Assembly (NCBI RefSeq): GCF_000160695.1
Contig: NZ_GG694006.1
Span: 324,547-388,546 of the forward strand
From: Centipeda flueggei ATCC 43531
GTDB lineage: Bacteria; Bacillota; Negativicutes; Selenomonadales; Selenomonadaceae
Direction of reading: 5' to 3'
DNA: 64,000 nt
The notes below the pieces were generated by a model. It saw only the letters and a program-made list of their open reading frames with translations. It was not told the origin of the DNA and did no database searches. A program made the translations under genes and the position numbers. This document shows positions 8,514 to 16,844 of this stretch, one piece after another. Positions within the stretch are counted from its first letter, which is position 1. Every line of letters starts with the position of its first letter.

Positions 8514-8791
8514 CCGATCGCATCAAATTCACCACCGCTTATAAGAAAAGTTACAAGCGTGCCAAAAAACGCGGCTTGAACCTCAAGCTCCTGGATGATG
8601 TTGTCGAGGAATTGAGATAAGGGCACAAGTTGGATGCCAAATACAGTGACCACGAACTCCATGGGAATGGGGCTGGATTTCGCGAATGCCATATTCAACC
8701 GAATTGGTTGTTGATATACTTCGTTGAAAACGATATCTTAACCTTGACTCTTGTCAAAACTGGAACCCATGCAGATATATCCGATGAATAA
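8510..8791 (+). pseudogene. yafQ: YafQ-family mRNA interferase toxin with an internal stop
   Basis: From ATG 8510 the frame reads MTDRIKFTTAYKKSYKRAKK through VVEELR, then TAA at 8618-8620, then GHKLDAKYSDHELHGNGAGF, RECHIQPNWLLIYFVEND and LTLVKTGTHADISDE to TAA 8789-8791. This is a complete 93-codon YafQ/RelE-type toxin apart from the stop, which is probably a CAA to TAA change. YafQ cuts mRNA at the ribosome. The conserved His pair, DHEL and GFRECHI motifs are present. With the antitoxin frameshifted and the toxin stopped, the pair is inactive. Confidence 0.75.
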
Positions 8792-8830
8792 GCTGTTTGG
8801 TCTGCTCCCTAGAGAACGGACAGTAAAAAG

Positions 8831-8870
8831 ATCCCTCCTGTTGTAAAATAAAAATTACAACAGGAGGGAT
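8831..8870. terminator. Perfect 16-bp hairpin after the dinJ-yafQ remnant
   Basis: ATCCCTCCTGTTGTAA (8831-8846) pairs perfectly with 8855-8870 around an A/T loop. Only a weak T-run follows on the plus strand (TCGTCTTG). It may act as a terminator in either direction, or be a mobile-element end; its position between the toxin remnant and a comM scrap fits both. Confidence 0.5.
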
Positions 8871-8892
8871 TCGTCTTGTCTAGGAAGTATAC

Positions 8893-9036
8893 AAAAATAG
8901 GAATGTTGTCAGATGAAATTCTCCACTGCATTGAACGGTGCAATGCAAAACTCCGTCAGCCTATGTTCACGCGCCGTAATCGCTATTGGGAGAATATCGC
9001 TGCTCAGACGACAGTTCTCGTCGAGAGAGCTCCGCA
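8893..9036 (-). pseudogene. comM (Mg-chelatase-like) fragment, scrap 1
   Basis: The DNA from about 8930 to 9030 aligns with 23225-23340 inside the comM gene: shared blocks GCATTG(A/G)ACGGTGCAA, TCACGCGCCGTAATCGC and a diverged CAGTTC-TCGAGAGAG stretch. It is too decayed to be read. The left flank (GAATGTTGTCAGATGAAATT) is shared with scrap 2 at about 16955, so the two scraps descend from one copy. Confidence 0.55.
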
Positions 9037-9039
9037 GAT

Positions 9040-9807
9040 TTACAGCAGTGTCAGTAGTCCCCGATGTACCTCATCCCCGACACGGGTCTCTGTGATGCGG
9101 CAGTCGATGTCATAGAACCGACGAAGGTTCTCCTCGATGAGCAGGCTTTCCGTCGGCCCAAAGAGGTGCTCCCCGCGCCGCATGAGCAGGCTCTTGTCCG
9201 AGATCTTGAGTGCATTCTCGGGCGCGTGCGTATTCATGACAATGGTCATGTTCTGCTCTGTTGACAGCTTCTTCAGCAGGCGCAGGACAATCATCTGGTT
9301 ATGAAAGTCCAGATGTGCCTCCGGCTCGTCGAGGATTATCAGCTTCGGCTCGACCGCGAGTGCGCGGGCGATGTAGACCATCTGCAGCTGTCCGCCGCTC
9401 AGCTCGGTCGCCGCACGCTCCGCGAGCGGCAGGACTCCGACCAGATCGAGCAGCTCCGCAACACGCGCGCGGTCTGCCGCCGCAGGTGTCCGAAAGAGTC
9501 CGATGCGCCGCGCACGCCCCATCATAACCATCTCAAAGACGGTGTAGGGAAAGGCGGGGGCATGGCTCTGCGGCACATAGCCGATCACATCGCTGACCGC
9601 AGCAGGGTCGGGTCGCTGCCCGTCCACCAGACACTCCCCGCGCGTCCACGGCAGAATACCGAGCAGACAGCGCAGGAGCGTCGTCTTGCCGATGCCATTG
9701 CGCCCGAGAATGGTGAGAACCTCACCCGCCGCGAGGGAGAAGGAGAGATCGGAGAACAGCTCATTTCTGCCGTCGTAGGAAAAGGCGGCATTCTTCACCG
9801 TAATCAT
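9040..9807 (-). CDS. FecE/HmuV-type ABC transporter ATP-binding protein (iron-chelate/corrinoid importer)
   Basis: The cytoplasmic ATPase of a type II importer. Start ATG at 9805-9807 (MITVKNAAFSYDG); upstream in-frame codons lie inside the permease gene and are not used. Visible motifs: Walker A LGRNGIGKTTLLRC near residue 35, Q-loop VPQSHAP, signature TELSGGQLQMVYIARAL, Walker B LIILDEPEAHLD, and the switch His (MNTHAPENAL). About 255 residues, normal for the family. The start overlaps the permease stop by 4 bases (ATGA), so translation is coupled. It is third in an operon with the binding protein and permease. Substrate is probably an iron-siderophore, haem, corrinoid or other metal complex; sequence alone does not decide. 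Confidence 0.9.
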   Translation of the reverse strand: MITVKNAAFSYDGRNELFSDLSFSLAAGEVLTILGRNGIGKTTLLRCLLGILPWTRGECLVDGQRPDPAAVSDVIGYVPQSHAPAFPYTVFEMVMMGRARRIGLFRTPAAADRARVAELLDLVGVLPLAERAATELSGGQLQMVYIARALAVEPKLIILDEPEAHLDFHNQMIVLRLLKKLSTEQNMTIVMNTHAPENALKISDKSLLMRRGEHLFGPTESLLIEENLRRFYDIDCRITETRVGDEVHRGLLTLL

Positions 9808-10829
9808 GACCAATCCCCCTGTTTCTCCCGCGTACGCTTCAGCAGGAAGGCAAAGAACGGTGCGCCGAGGAGTGCCGTGAGAATGCCGATTGGCAGCTCT
9901 GCCGCAAGGAGACTCCGCGCGCAAATGTCAACGAGTGCGAGGAAGATCGCCCCCGTGAAGCACGCAGCGGGCAAAAGCCGCGCATGATCGACGCCGACCA
10001 TGCGGCGGCATATGTGCGGAATGACGAGCCCGACCCATCCGACAATGCCGCAGGCCGTCACCGAGAGAGCCGTGAGGATCGTCGCCGCGACAATGGCAAT
10101 GTTGCGGATGCGCGCGGGATTCACCCCGAGGCTGCGCGCCTCCTCCTCGCCGAGCGAGAGGATGTTGATGCGCCAGCGGATCGCGATCAGGAGCGCCCCT
10201 GCGGCAATCATGGGGAGTCCGATGATCTGGATTTTATCAAAGTCCGCCTTGCCAAGGCTGCCCATGAGCCAATAGGTAATGGCGGGCAGCTTGTCGTAGG
10301 GGTCAGCGGTATATTTCACGAGTGAGATGAGCGCGGAAAAGATCGATGAGATGATGATGCCCGAGAGCACGAGCGACATCATCGAGACGGAGCCGCGGCT
10401 GCGCGAGAAGTAGTACGCGAGTCCGACACTTGCCATGCCGCAGACGAAGGCGATAACCGAAGTTCCCGTGCCTGTCCCCCAGAGGAGGATGCCAAGCACG
10501 GCACCGAACCCTGCACCGCTTGAGACACCAAGCACGTCGGGGCTGACAAGCGGATTGCGGAAAATGCCCTGGTAGACAGCCCCCGAGAGCGAAAGCCCCG
10601 CGCCGACGAGCATGGCGAGGAGCGTCCGCGGCAGGCGCAGCTCCAGAACGACGGTCGATGCCATATCCGTCCCCGCATTGCCTCCGGCCGCGCGCATGAG
10701 AATGTCACAGACAGCCGTCGGCTCGATCGCAAAGCGCCCCGCTGCAAGAGAAAGGAAGAACACAACGATGAGCAGCACCGTCATGATCGTCCAGAGAGCT
10801 GCATTGCTTCGTTTCATCGGGCAGCTCAC
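9804..10829 (-). CDS. FecCD/BtuC-family ABC transporter permease
   Basis: 341 residues with about ten membrane helices, the size and layout of BtuC/FecCD permeases. Family signatures are ELRLPRTLLAMLVGAGLSLS near residue 67, GAVYQGIFRNPLVSPDVLGV, and GWVGLVIPHICRRMVGVDH near residue 265, plus GIVGWVGL before the coupling helix. It overlaps the binding-protein stop by 4 bases and the ATPase start by 4 bases. One permease gene means it works as a homodimer. Start at ATG 10829. Confidence 0.9.
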   Translation of the reverse strand: MSCPMKRSNAALWTIMTVLLIVVFFLSLAAGRFAIEPTAVCDILMRAAGGNAGTDMASTVVLELRLPRTLLAMLVGAGLSLSGAVYQGIFRNPLVSPDVLGVSSGAGFGAVLGILLWGTGTGTSVIAFVCGMASVGLAYYFSRSRGSVSMMSLVLSGIIISSIFSALISLVKYTADPYDKLPAITYWLMGSLGKADFDKIQIIGLPMIAAGALLIAIRWRINILSLGEEEARSLGVNPARIRNIAIVAATILTALSVTACGIVGWVGLVIPHICRRMVGVDHARLLPAACFTGAIFLALVDICARSLLAAELPIGILTALLGAPFFAFLLKRTREKQGDWS

Positions 10830-11890
10830 TCGTGCAGAATCATCTTGAGATCGGCATCCGTCAGCGTGTATGAGAAGAATTTCTCATAGAAGCCGCGCAG
10901 ATCATCCGTCAGACGGTAGTCATTAAAAACATCCGGATGCAGTTTCTGCGCGATCCACTTGATCATCAGCGGTGTCTCGACACAGGGTGCATCCCAGCGG
11001 TACAGACCAATCGGAGCCTTGTAGACACGCCCCTCACGCACCGCCTTGATATTCTTCCAGTTCTGTCCCTCAAGTTTATCCTCGAAGAGATCGGCCGGCT
11101 GAATCGGGTCAAAATTGCTGAGGATGATGACATCGGGATCCCACGCGGCAATCTGCTCCATTGTGACCGGCGTCCACTGCCCCTGCACATCCTTTGCGAC
11201 GTTCACGCCGCCCGCCGTCTCGATCATCATCGTGTTGACGGTTCCGCCCGCTGCAACCTTGAGATCGCGATCGCGCAGGTAGAGTACCTTCGGCGTTGCT
11301 TTGCCTTCGAGCGCCGCCTTTTTCGTCTCAAAATACGCCATGATGTCCTGCTGAAAACGCACAAGTTCCTCGGCACGTTCCTCCTTGCCGAACACCTGCC
11401 CGATGACGCGGATGCCCTGCTGGACATCCTCCAATGTACCGTACTTCAGTGCAATCGTGGGAACCTTCAACTTCTCGAGCTGCGCGATCTCATCCTCCTG
11501 ATAGTTCCAGACGATGATGGCGCTTGGGTTCAGCTTGCCGAGTTCCTCCATGTGGATGGAGAAGTCCTGCCCGACAAAGTCTGTTGCGGCATTCGCCATC
11601 CCCGGCGCAAGCACCTTGAGCATGGACTTCTCATACGACGCCTTCGCCGACGGGTGCATGCCCGCAATGCGGTCGGCCGAACCGTCTACCGCAAAGGCAA
11701 CAGATGCCCACGGAATCGGCACAACGGCGATGCTCTTAACCTCTTCCGGCAAATGCACCTCGCGTCCGGCCGTGTCCGTCACGACCCGCTCCGCCTTGGG
11801 CGCGGACGTTTGCTGTGATCCGCATCCTGCGAGCACAGCGCATATAAGCAACAGTCCCGCAAGGAGACCGAATGAAAAACGATGTGTCAT
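10826..11890 (-). CDS. FecB/BtuF-type periplasmic binding lipoprotein of the ABC importer
   Basis: A lipoprotein: signal peptide with lipobox LAGC (cysteine near residue 24), then a PF01497-type fold with N-terminal lobe RVVTDTAGREVHLPEEVKSI, a long linker helix (EERAEELVRFQQDIMAYFET) and C-terminal lobe ending KFFSYTLTDADLKMILHE. The GLYRWDAPCVETPLMIKWIA region is conserved in this group. Ribosome site AGGAGG lies 5 bases before the second ATG (11888-11890), better spaced than the first at 11893. First gene of the importer operon; promoter lies upstream at about 11930-11960. It binds the transported metal complex and delivers it to the permease. Confidence 0.88.
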   Translation of the reverse strand: MTHRFSFGLLAGLLLICAVLAGCGSQQTSAPKAERVVTDTAGREVHLPEEVKSIAVVPIPWASVAFAVDGSADRIAGMHPSAKASYEKSMLKVLAPGMANAATDFVGQDFSIHMEELGKLNPSAIIVWNYQEDEIAQLEKLKVPTIALKYGTLEDVQQGIRVIGQVFGKEERAEELVRFQQDIMAYFETKKAALEGKATPKVLYLRDRDLKVAAGGTVNTMMIETAGGVNVAKDVQGQWTPVTMEQIAAWDPDVIILSNFDPIQPADLFEDKLEGQNWKNIKAVREGRVYKAPIGLYRWDAPCVETPLMIKWIAQKLHPDVFNDYRLTDDLRGFYEKFFSYTLTDADLKMILHE

Positions 11891-11932
11891 CATGTCCTCC
11901 TATTTCTGCCTACACTTAAATATCCGCCCGAG

Positions 11933-12028
11933 ATTATCAATTGACGGAAAGGTTATCATAGTCTTTAATCGAATGCAATTGAATAAATTCGAAACAATAC
12001 TTCAATATTTTCGAATGATTATTGTTTC
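11933..12028 (-). promoter_or_regulatory. Promoter and AT-rich inverted repeats ahead of the ABC importer operon
   Basis: On the minus strand TTCAAT, 17 bases, TATGAT lies about 50 bases before the binding-protein start, a plausible promoter. Upstream of it are TCGAAT/ATTCGA repeats and a 9-bp inverted repeat, GAAACAATA (11991-11999) with TATTGTTTC (12020-12028), whose right arm overlaps the end of the nitrogenase-like gene. It may be an operator or a terminator for that gene. Confidence 0.4.
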
Positions 12029-13602
12029 AGAAGTGCCTGTAATAGCGAAGTGAAGTCCGCGCCAAGTACACCACTTCCCTCTCCTGCAGCATCTCTGCCC
12101 GAAAGCAGCCCCGACGGCAGCGGAACAATACGCTTCTCCCCCATCACAGGCAGCAGCGCAGGATCGGCAATGACAGCATCTGCCGCATTCCATGCAGACT
12201 GCAGGTCTGCAGCCGTACGGAAGACGAGCACGTCGGTATCGGCTGCCTGCCGATAAAGTACTGCTGTCTCCTCTCCCCACGCATAGGCTGCGCTGTGGAT
12301 ATTGCAAAACCCATATGAACGAAGCAGATAAGCAATGGCTACGGCAGCAATCGGATCGGCGATGATGAGGATCTTATCCGCACGCATATCTCCCGCTGTC
12401 TGCTCCGCAAATGTGCCCTCTGAGGGCAAACCGAGCGCCGCAGCGATCTCAGCCCGCCAGGCCGTCCGGCCGGCATCCCCGAGCGGCAGGCTGCGGACAA
12501 CGGGCACACCGCACTCCCTGTGCAGCCATTCCGCCGCAGACACACCGGCAGCAGATACCAGCCAGACCAGCGCAGGGCGTTCGGTCAGTGCATCGCGTCC
12601 TGCAATGCACACATTGCAGCCGTACGCAGTGAGAAAATCAATCGGGGCATCCAGCTGCGCCATATCGCCGAACAGCAGCGGACTGTACCCGAGGATGAGA
12701 GCTGTCCGTCCCGCCTCCCGCCATCCGTCGGCCGCCTCCTGCACAAGACGAAGTGCCGCCTCTGCAGCACCGTACACGGCATCATGAAAGCCGTCCGTCG
12801 GTGAGGCACATGCGCGGCAGCCATGTTCCTCCGCCGCATGCAGAACAGGCGTCGTCTCCATCGCCATAAACGCGGGCACCGGCGAACTGAGGAGATGCAC
12901 CATGCGGTACGCGCCCTCTGCCGCAAGCGCACCAGTCTCTGCGGCAGCAGTCTCCTCCATGCCGAAGATGTAGTCCTCTGCCTGCGGTATGAGCGCATAG
13001 ATATCGCTGCGCCCCGGCATGAGATCCATGCGTGCGAGCGCATTGCGGCAGCCCGACGGCGTGACAAGGACATGCGCCGCGCCCTCTTTCCGCAGGAAAT
13101 CCGCCACGCCTGCCGTATCGCTCATCGGCGGCGGCAGCTGGGCTGATGCCGTGACCGTCCCCTCCTCCGGCGGCAGTGCGGCGAGGATCTCCTCTGCAGT
13201 CTCGTGACGGATGCCGTCCGCCTTTGCCAGAGGCCCGCGAAAGAAACAGCGCACGATGCAGCCCGTCTCCGCAGAAAGTGTGCGCTCGATGTCTGAAAAA
13301 TCTGGGCGTGTGAGGATGTCGAGGCAGGAGAGATAGATCACGACCGCGCGTGTGCCAGGAAGGCGTGCGGCATCCCGCACCGCATCTCGGATCGCTTCCT
13401 CCGCCGTTCCGAGCACATAATCCTCTGCCCGCACGGCAGCATAGCGGAACTGCCCGAGTGCTCCGATCTGCCGTGCGCGCCGGTAAATGGAGCGAAAACA
13501 GATGAGTGCCCCTGCCGCAACGACGACGAGATCGCGTCGTGCCCACAGTCTGTCGAGGCTCGTATCAAAGTCTTTAATGTCCTCAACGACGATTGGCTGC
13601 AT
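12019..13602 (-). CDS. Orphan nitrogenase component 1-like (NifD/NifK-superfamily) protein
   Basis: About 527 residues. The layout matches the PF00148 oxidoreductase fold with Rossmann-like repeats: IEDIK-type start, RAEDYVLGTAEEAIRDAV (the FGG-like helix), VVIYLSCLDILTRPDFSDIE (cysteine at the usual third P-cluster position), TALILGYSPLLFGDMAQLD and ILIIADPIAAVAIAYLLR. Cysteines are sparse: ICFRS near residue 37 and YLSC near 112 could be ligands, and the first P-cluster cysteine is not evident. No NifH-like reductase and no second subunit are in the window. ATG at 13600-13602 is preferred because GGGGAGG stands 7 bases before it; this overlaps the LysR gene by 20 bases. It is followed by the ABC importer, suggesting action on the imported metal compound. 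Function unknown. Confidence 0.65.
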   Translation of the reverse strand: MQPIVVEDIKDFDTSLDRLWARRDLVVVAAGALICFRSIYRRARQIGALGQFRYAAVRAEDYVLGTAEEAIRDAVRDAARLPGTRAVVIYLSCLDILTRPDFSDIERTLSAETGCIVRCFFRGPLAKADGIRHETAEEILAALPPEEGTVTASAQLPPPMSDTAGVADFLRKEGAAHVLVTPSGCRNALARMDLMPGRSDIYALIPQAEDYIFGMEETAAAETGALAAEGAYRMVHLLSSPVPAFMAMETTPVLHAAEEHGCRACASPTDGFHDAVYGAAEAALRLVQEAADGWREAGRTALILGYSPLLFGDMAQLDAPIDFLTAYGCNVCIAGRDALTERPALVWLVSAAGVSAAEWLHRECGVPVVRSLPLGDAGRTAWRAEIAAALGLPSEGTFAEQTAGDMRADKILIIADPIAAVAIAYLLRSYGFCNIHSAAYAWGEETAVLYRQAADTDVLVFRTAADLQSAWNAADAVIADPALLPVMGEKRIVPLPSGLLSGRDAAGEGSGVLGADFTSLLQALLKQ

Positions 13603-14527
13603 CCGCATCCTCCCCGTAACGCAGCAGTGCCTCCCCACCCGAGAGTCCACTCTCTTCCTCAAGGATTTCGAGAAAAAGATTCATTGCAGGGCTGCGCCAT
13701 TTATTCCGATGAACCCCGTAGTATGACGTGACAGTCATCGGATCCGACTGCGCTGCAGACAGCCGGCCGAGGCCGACGCGCTGTCGTACTGCATAATCTG
13801 GCAGTGGTGCAACCCCCATGTTGTTCTCAACCAGATTGATGATCGTCTGTGTGCTCCGCAGTTCAATCATATTCGTAAATGAGATCGCCTGTTTCCGCAG
13901 ATAATCATCCACCATCTGACGAATCTCGCCCGGATACGGCATTGTAACTAGCGGCATCTCGTTAATCTCCATTTCCCTCTCACGAAAGTTCGGGCACCAT
14001 ACAGCCACATCAACCGAGGTGTAGAAATGCACGGGATTTTCCTCAAACATCCAGAATGCAAGACTTTCCTTATCTCTTTCCTGAATCGTGTACGCGAGAC
14101 CGACATCGATCTGCCCTTCACTGAGTGCCGCAACAACATCACGGCTCGTGAGCGAACGCAGGCGCAGATCGACGCGCGGTGCATGTGCATGAAGACGTTG
14201 GAGCAGTGGGGGCAGACGGAAACAGAGCAGTGACTCCGGCGCGCCGACTGTGAGCGTCCCCTGATAGGTGGCAATGCCGTATTGAAAGCTTTTGACCTTC
14301 TTCACTGCAGCAAGCACCTCGTCCACATACGGAATCAGTTCCTCTCCCGCCTTTGTCAGGATCATGCGCCGCCCGCTTTTCTCAAAAAGCGGTACGCCCG
14401 TCAGCTTTTCCAGCTGCGCGATGTGGAACGTAATCGTCGACGGCGTGTAACTGAGGAGACGCGCCGCCTTTGTAAAGCTGCCCGTGCGTACAATTGTCTT
14501 GAACGTCGTGAATATCTTTAGCTCCAT
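13583..14527 (-). CDS. LysR-family transcriptional regulator
   Basis: 314 residues. N-terminal winged helix-turn-helix (FTTFKTIVRTGSFTKAARLL, then SYTPSTITFHIAQLEKLTGV and PLFEKSGRRMILTKAGEELI) followed by the two-lobe effector domain (GTLTVGAPESLLCFRLPPLL; IDVGLAYTIQERDKE; LRSTQTIINLVENNMGVAPL). Normal length for the family. It is transcribed first in a unit with the nitrogenase-like gene and probably the ABC importer, so it likely controls them. The ligand is not known. The 240 bases upstream (14528-14768) are AT-rich and hold no gene. Confidence 0.88.
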   Translation of the reverse strand: MELKIFTTFKTIVRTGSFTKAARLLSYTPSTITFHIAQLEKLTGVPLFEKSGRRMILTKAGEELIPYVDEVLAAVKKVKSFQYGIATYQGTLTVGAPESLLCFRLPPLLQRLHAHAPRVDLRLRSLTSRDVVAALSEGQIDVGLAYTIQERDKESLAFWMFEENPVHFYTSVDVAVWCPNFREREMEINEMPLVTMPYPGEIRQMVDDYLRKQAISFTNMIELRSTQTIINLVENNMGVAPLPDYAVRQRVGLGRLSAAQSDPMTVTSYYGVHRNKWRSPAMNLFLEILEEESGLSGGEALLRYGEDADAANRR

Positions 14528-14768
14528 CCGTATCTATCCTCATTGGCAAGTACGAAATACTCAAAAAAATGTAGAGAAGAAATCGTTCATTGTAAAATGA
14601 AATTGGACACATAAAAAGTCGAACATACAAAATCGTTCCGGCAAAACACCTTTGCCAAGACCAGTATATTCGACGCTCATTCTACCATAAAACACCGTGT
14701 ATTCAAACATCTAAACGTCAATCAGCGCGTACAGTCAAGCCGATGATTCGACTCCTTCCGCCTCTCTC

Positions 14769-14797
14769 TTGACAATAGGCAGAAGCAGTGATATTCT
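14769..14797 (+). promoter_or_regulatory. Sigma-A type promoter for the riboswitch leader
   Basis: TTGACA (14769-14774), a 17-base spacer and TATTCT (14792-14797) lie about 40 bases before the cobalamin riboswitch. Confidence 0.6.
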
Positions 14798-14834
14798 TCC
14801 TCACGGAAGCCATCATCACGACAAACAGCATACT

Positions 14835-14992
14835 GATGAATCAGGTGTCGCAAGACTCAATAGAGAAGCCGGAAGAGCCGGCGCGGTCCCGCCACTGTGT
14901 CAGCGAGCGAATCTGCAGGAAACGTCACTGAGGAAACTTGGGAAGGCGCAGAGGAGCGATGAACTGGAGCCAGGAGAACTGCCTGATCAACG
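14835..14992 (+). ncRNA. Cobalamin (AdoCbl-type) riboswitch
   Basis: The conserved core is plain: AGAGAAGCCGG then AGAGCCGG, then GCGGTCCCGCCACTGT at 14881-14896 (J3/4 and P4 region), GTCACTGAGG, TTGGGAAGGCG with a downstream GATGA, and the B12 box AGCCAGGAGAACTGCCT at about 14970-14986. Element order and spacing match cobalamin riboswitches, which bind adenosylcobalamin or related corrinoids and usually switch the downstream gene off. The next gene on this strand is the DASS transporter at 15317, about 325 bases on. The leader between them (14993-15316) has no credible ORF. Confidence 0.88.
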
Positions 14993-15135
14993 ATCACCGT
15001 CTGACCTGCGAGCGACGGGGAGGGGATCTGCGTCTTGCGCCGGATCGATCCGCATCTTTGCGGCGTCGTTTCGGCGGTGATTTTCTGCACTTCGGCGCTG
15101 CACGCGGCGAGGCAAGGATATTTTGCAGTCTCTTC

Positions 15136-15176
15136 TCTCATTCGCAGAAAGGGGCTGCCTTTATTTTGCGAATGTC
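15136..15176 (+). promoter_or_regulatory. Hairpin in the leader between riboswitch and transporter
   Basis: CATTCGCA pairs with TGCGAATG around an inner GGGGCTGCC stretch, and TTTATTTT lies within it. It could be part of the riboswitch expression platform (terminator or competing helix). No other element was identified in the 300-base leader. Confidence 0.35.
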
Positions 15177-15316
15177 CAAGACGCAAAACAGCACCTCTTC
15201 TCACAGACCTCGGACGTATGCTCTGCAAATCTACAGCTTCCATGGGCGTCGCAGGAAATGCTTTCAGCAAAAAGGGGACTGCGGCGAAGAACTCATATTT
15301 TTGATGGGGTGAACAC

Positions 15317-16726
15317 ATGAACACGAAGAGAAGAAATGCACTCATCACGATCGGCGTCGGACTCATCCTATGGTTCCTGCCGGTTCCTGACGGAGTCACA
15401 CCACTTGCCTGGCATTTGCTTGCGGTCTTTATCGCGACAGTGCTGGGCTTTATCCTGCATCCGCTGCCGATCGGCGCGGTGGCCTTCATCGCGATTTCCT
15501 TCTCCGCATGGGCAGGCCTGCTAAAGACGTCCGATGCCTTGGCAGGCTACGGCAACAGCACGATCTGGCTGATCGTCTGTGCGTTCCTCTATTCCCGCGG
15601 CTTCATCAAGAGCGGACTCGGCAAACGCATCGCTTTCCGCATCATCGAGGCAATCGGCAAGAGCGCGTTGTCGCTCGGCTATGCCATCGCCCTGAGCGAG
15701 CTTGTGATCTCGCCCGCGACGCCCTCGGCCACAGCGCGCGGCGGCGGCATTCTCTATCCAATCGTGCGTTCACTCGCGGAGGCTCTAGGCTCGAAACCCG
15801 GTGAGAGCGCACGCCGCATCGGCACCTACCTCATGCAGGTCGGCTACCATACGGACGCCGTGACCTGCACGATGTTCGTGACCTCGATGGCGGGCAACCC
15901 GCTCTGCGTGGCGCTCGCAGAGAAGACGCTGGGCGTTCAGGTCACGTGGATGGGCTGGGCGAGCGCCGCAATCGTGCCGGGACTCATCGCGCTCCTGCTC
16001 GTCCCCTATGTCATGATGAAACTTTCGCCGCCCGAACTCGTGCGTATTCCGGACGCCAAGGATCTGGCACAGCGTGAGCTTTCCGAAATGGGGCCGATGA
16101 GCCTTGCGGAAAAAGGGCTTTCCGTCATCTTCGTCGTCTCTCTCGCACTCTGGGCAAGCTCCGGCCTCACGAACATCGACGCGACACCCGTTGCCATGGG
16201 CGCAGTCTGCCTCATGCTGATACTCGACATCATCAACTGGCAGGACGTCATCCAGGAAAAGGGTGCATGGGACGCGATGTTCTGGATGGGCTCTTTGATG
16301 ACACTCGCTTCGGCTCTCGCAAAATCGGGCATCATCACATGGATCGCCAACGGTGCGGGCGCGGCGATTTCGTCGCTCGGTTTCGATTGGGTCGTTTCCT
16401 GCCTCATCATCCTGCTCTTCTACACCTACATCCACTACGCCTTCGCCAGTGTCACGGCACGCATCAGTGCCCTCTATGCGGCATTCATCGCTGTCAGCGT
16501 CAGCGTCGGTGCACCGCCCCTTTTGGTCGCCATCATCTTCGGCATCTTCGCCGATGTGCCGATCTCCCTCACGCATTACGGCAACGGCTGCGCCCCCATC
16601 TACTTTGGCGGAGGCTATGTCTCGCAAAGCGAATGGTGGAAGAACGGCTTCATCATGACGACCATTACGACGCTGATCTACCTGACAATCGGCGCAGCAT
16701 GGTGGAAAGTTTTGGGTCTTTGGTAA
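15317..16726 (+). CDS. DASS-family (DIT1/CitT-like) carboxylate transporter
   Basis: 469 residues, about 12 membrane helices, in the cytoplasmic membrane. The divalent-anion:Na+ symporter signatures are present: SPATPSATARGGGILYPIVR near residue 136 (SNT-like motif), MFVTSMAGNPL, and ISLTHYGNGCAPIYFGGGYV near residue 416. The GGGILYPI and YGNG segments place it with the DIT1/CitT 2-oxoglutarate/malate/citrate/succinate carriers, so a C4- or C6-carboxylate is the likely substrate, by Na+ symport or exchange. Start ATG 15317 with GGGGTG 5 bases before. It stands alone behind a cobalamin riboswitch, which would lower its expression when B12 is plentiful. Confidence 0.85.
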   Translation: MNTKRRNALITIGVGLILWFLPVPDGVTPLAWHLLAVFIATVLGFILHPLPIGAVAFIAISFSAWAGLLKTSDALAGYGNSTIWLIVCAFLYSRGFIKSGLGKRIAFRIIEAIGKSALSLGYAIALSELVISPATPSATARGGGILYPIVRSLAEALGSKPGESARRIGTYLMQVGYHTDAVTCTMFVTSMAGNPLCVALAEKTLGVQVTWMGWASAAIVPGLIALLLVPYVMMKLSPPELVRIPDAKDLAQRELSEMGPMSLAEKGLSVIFVVSLALWASSGLTNIDATPVAMGAVCLMLILDIINWQDVIQEKGAWDAMFWMGSLMTLASALAKSGIITWIANGAGAAISSLGFDWVVSCLIILLFYTYIHYAFASVTARISALYAAFIAVSVSVGAPPLLVAIIFGIFADVPISLTHYGNGCAPIYFGGGYVSQSEWWKNGFIMTTITTLIYLTIGAAWWKVLGLW

Positions 16727-16747
16727 AAAAAGAGCAACGTTTTGTAG

Positions 16748-16792
16748 TGACCCCCAAAAGTTAGATTTCTCAAGTCTAACTTTTGGGGGTCA
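16748..16792. repeat. 45-base perfect palindrome with IS3-type ends
   Basis: TGACCCCCAAAAGTTAGA (16748-16765) is repeated inverted and perfect at 16775-16792 around a 9-base loop. The outward TGACCCCC tips look like terminal inverted repeats of IS3/IS150-group insertion sequences, so this may be both ends of an IS collapsed together. It would also fold as a hairpin after the DASS gene, but the T-run of a normal terminator is missing. Confidence 0.55.
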
Positions 16793-16844
16793 GGTCATTT
16801 CATCGCTGCTCTTTATCTTGCTGAAATACCTGCTATGCGAAGAT

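Noticed and set aside
8831-8870. Attachment site of the lost serine-recombinase element
   Set aside because: A perfect hairpin is not the short-overlap layout of serine-integrase sites, and no matching half was found near 7.6 kb.
15785-16627. 280-residue minus-strand ORF, Asp/Arg-rich
   Set aside because: Mirror of the DASS gene in GC-rich DNA; low-complexity composition.
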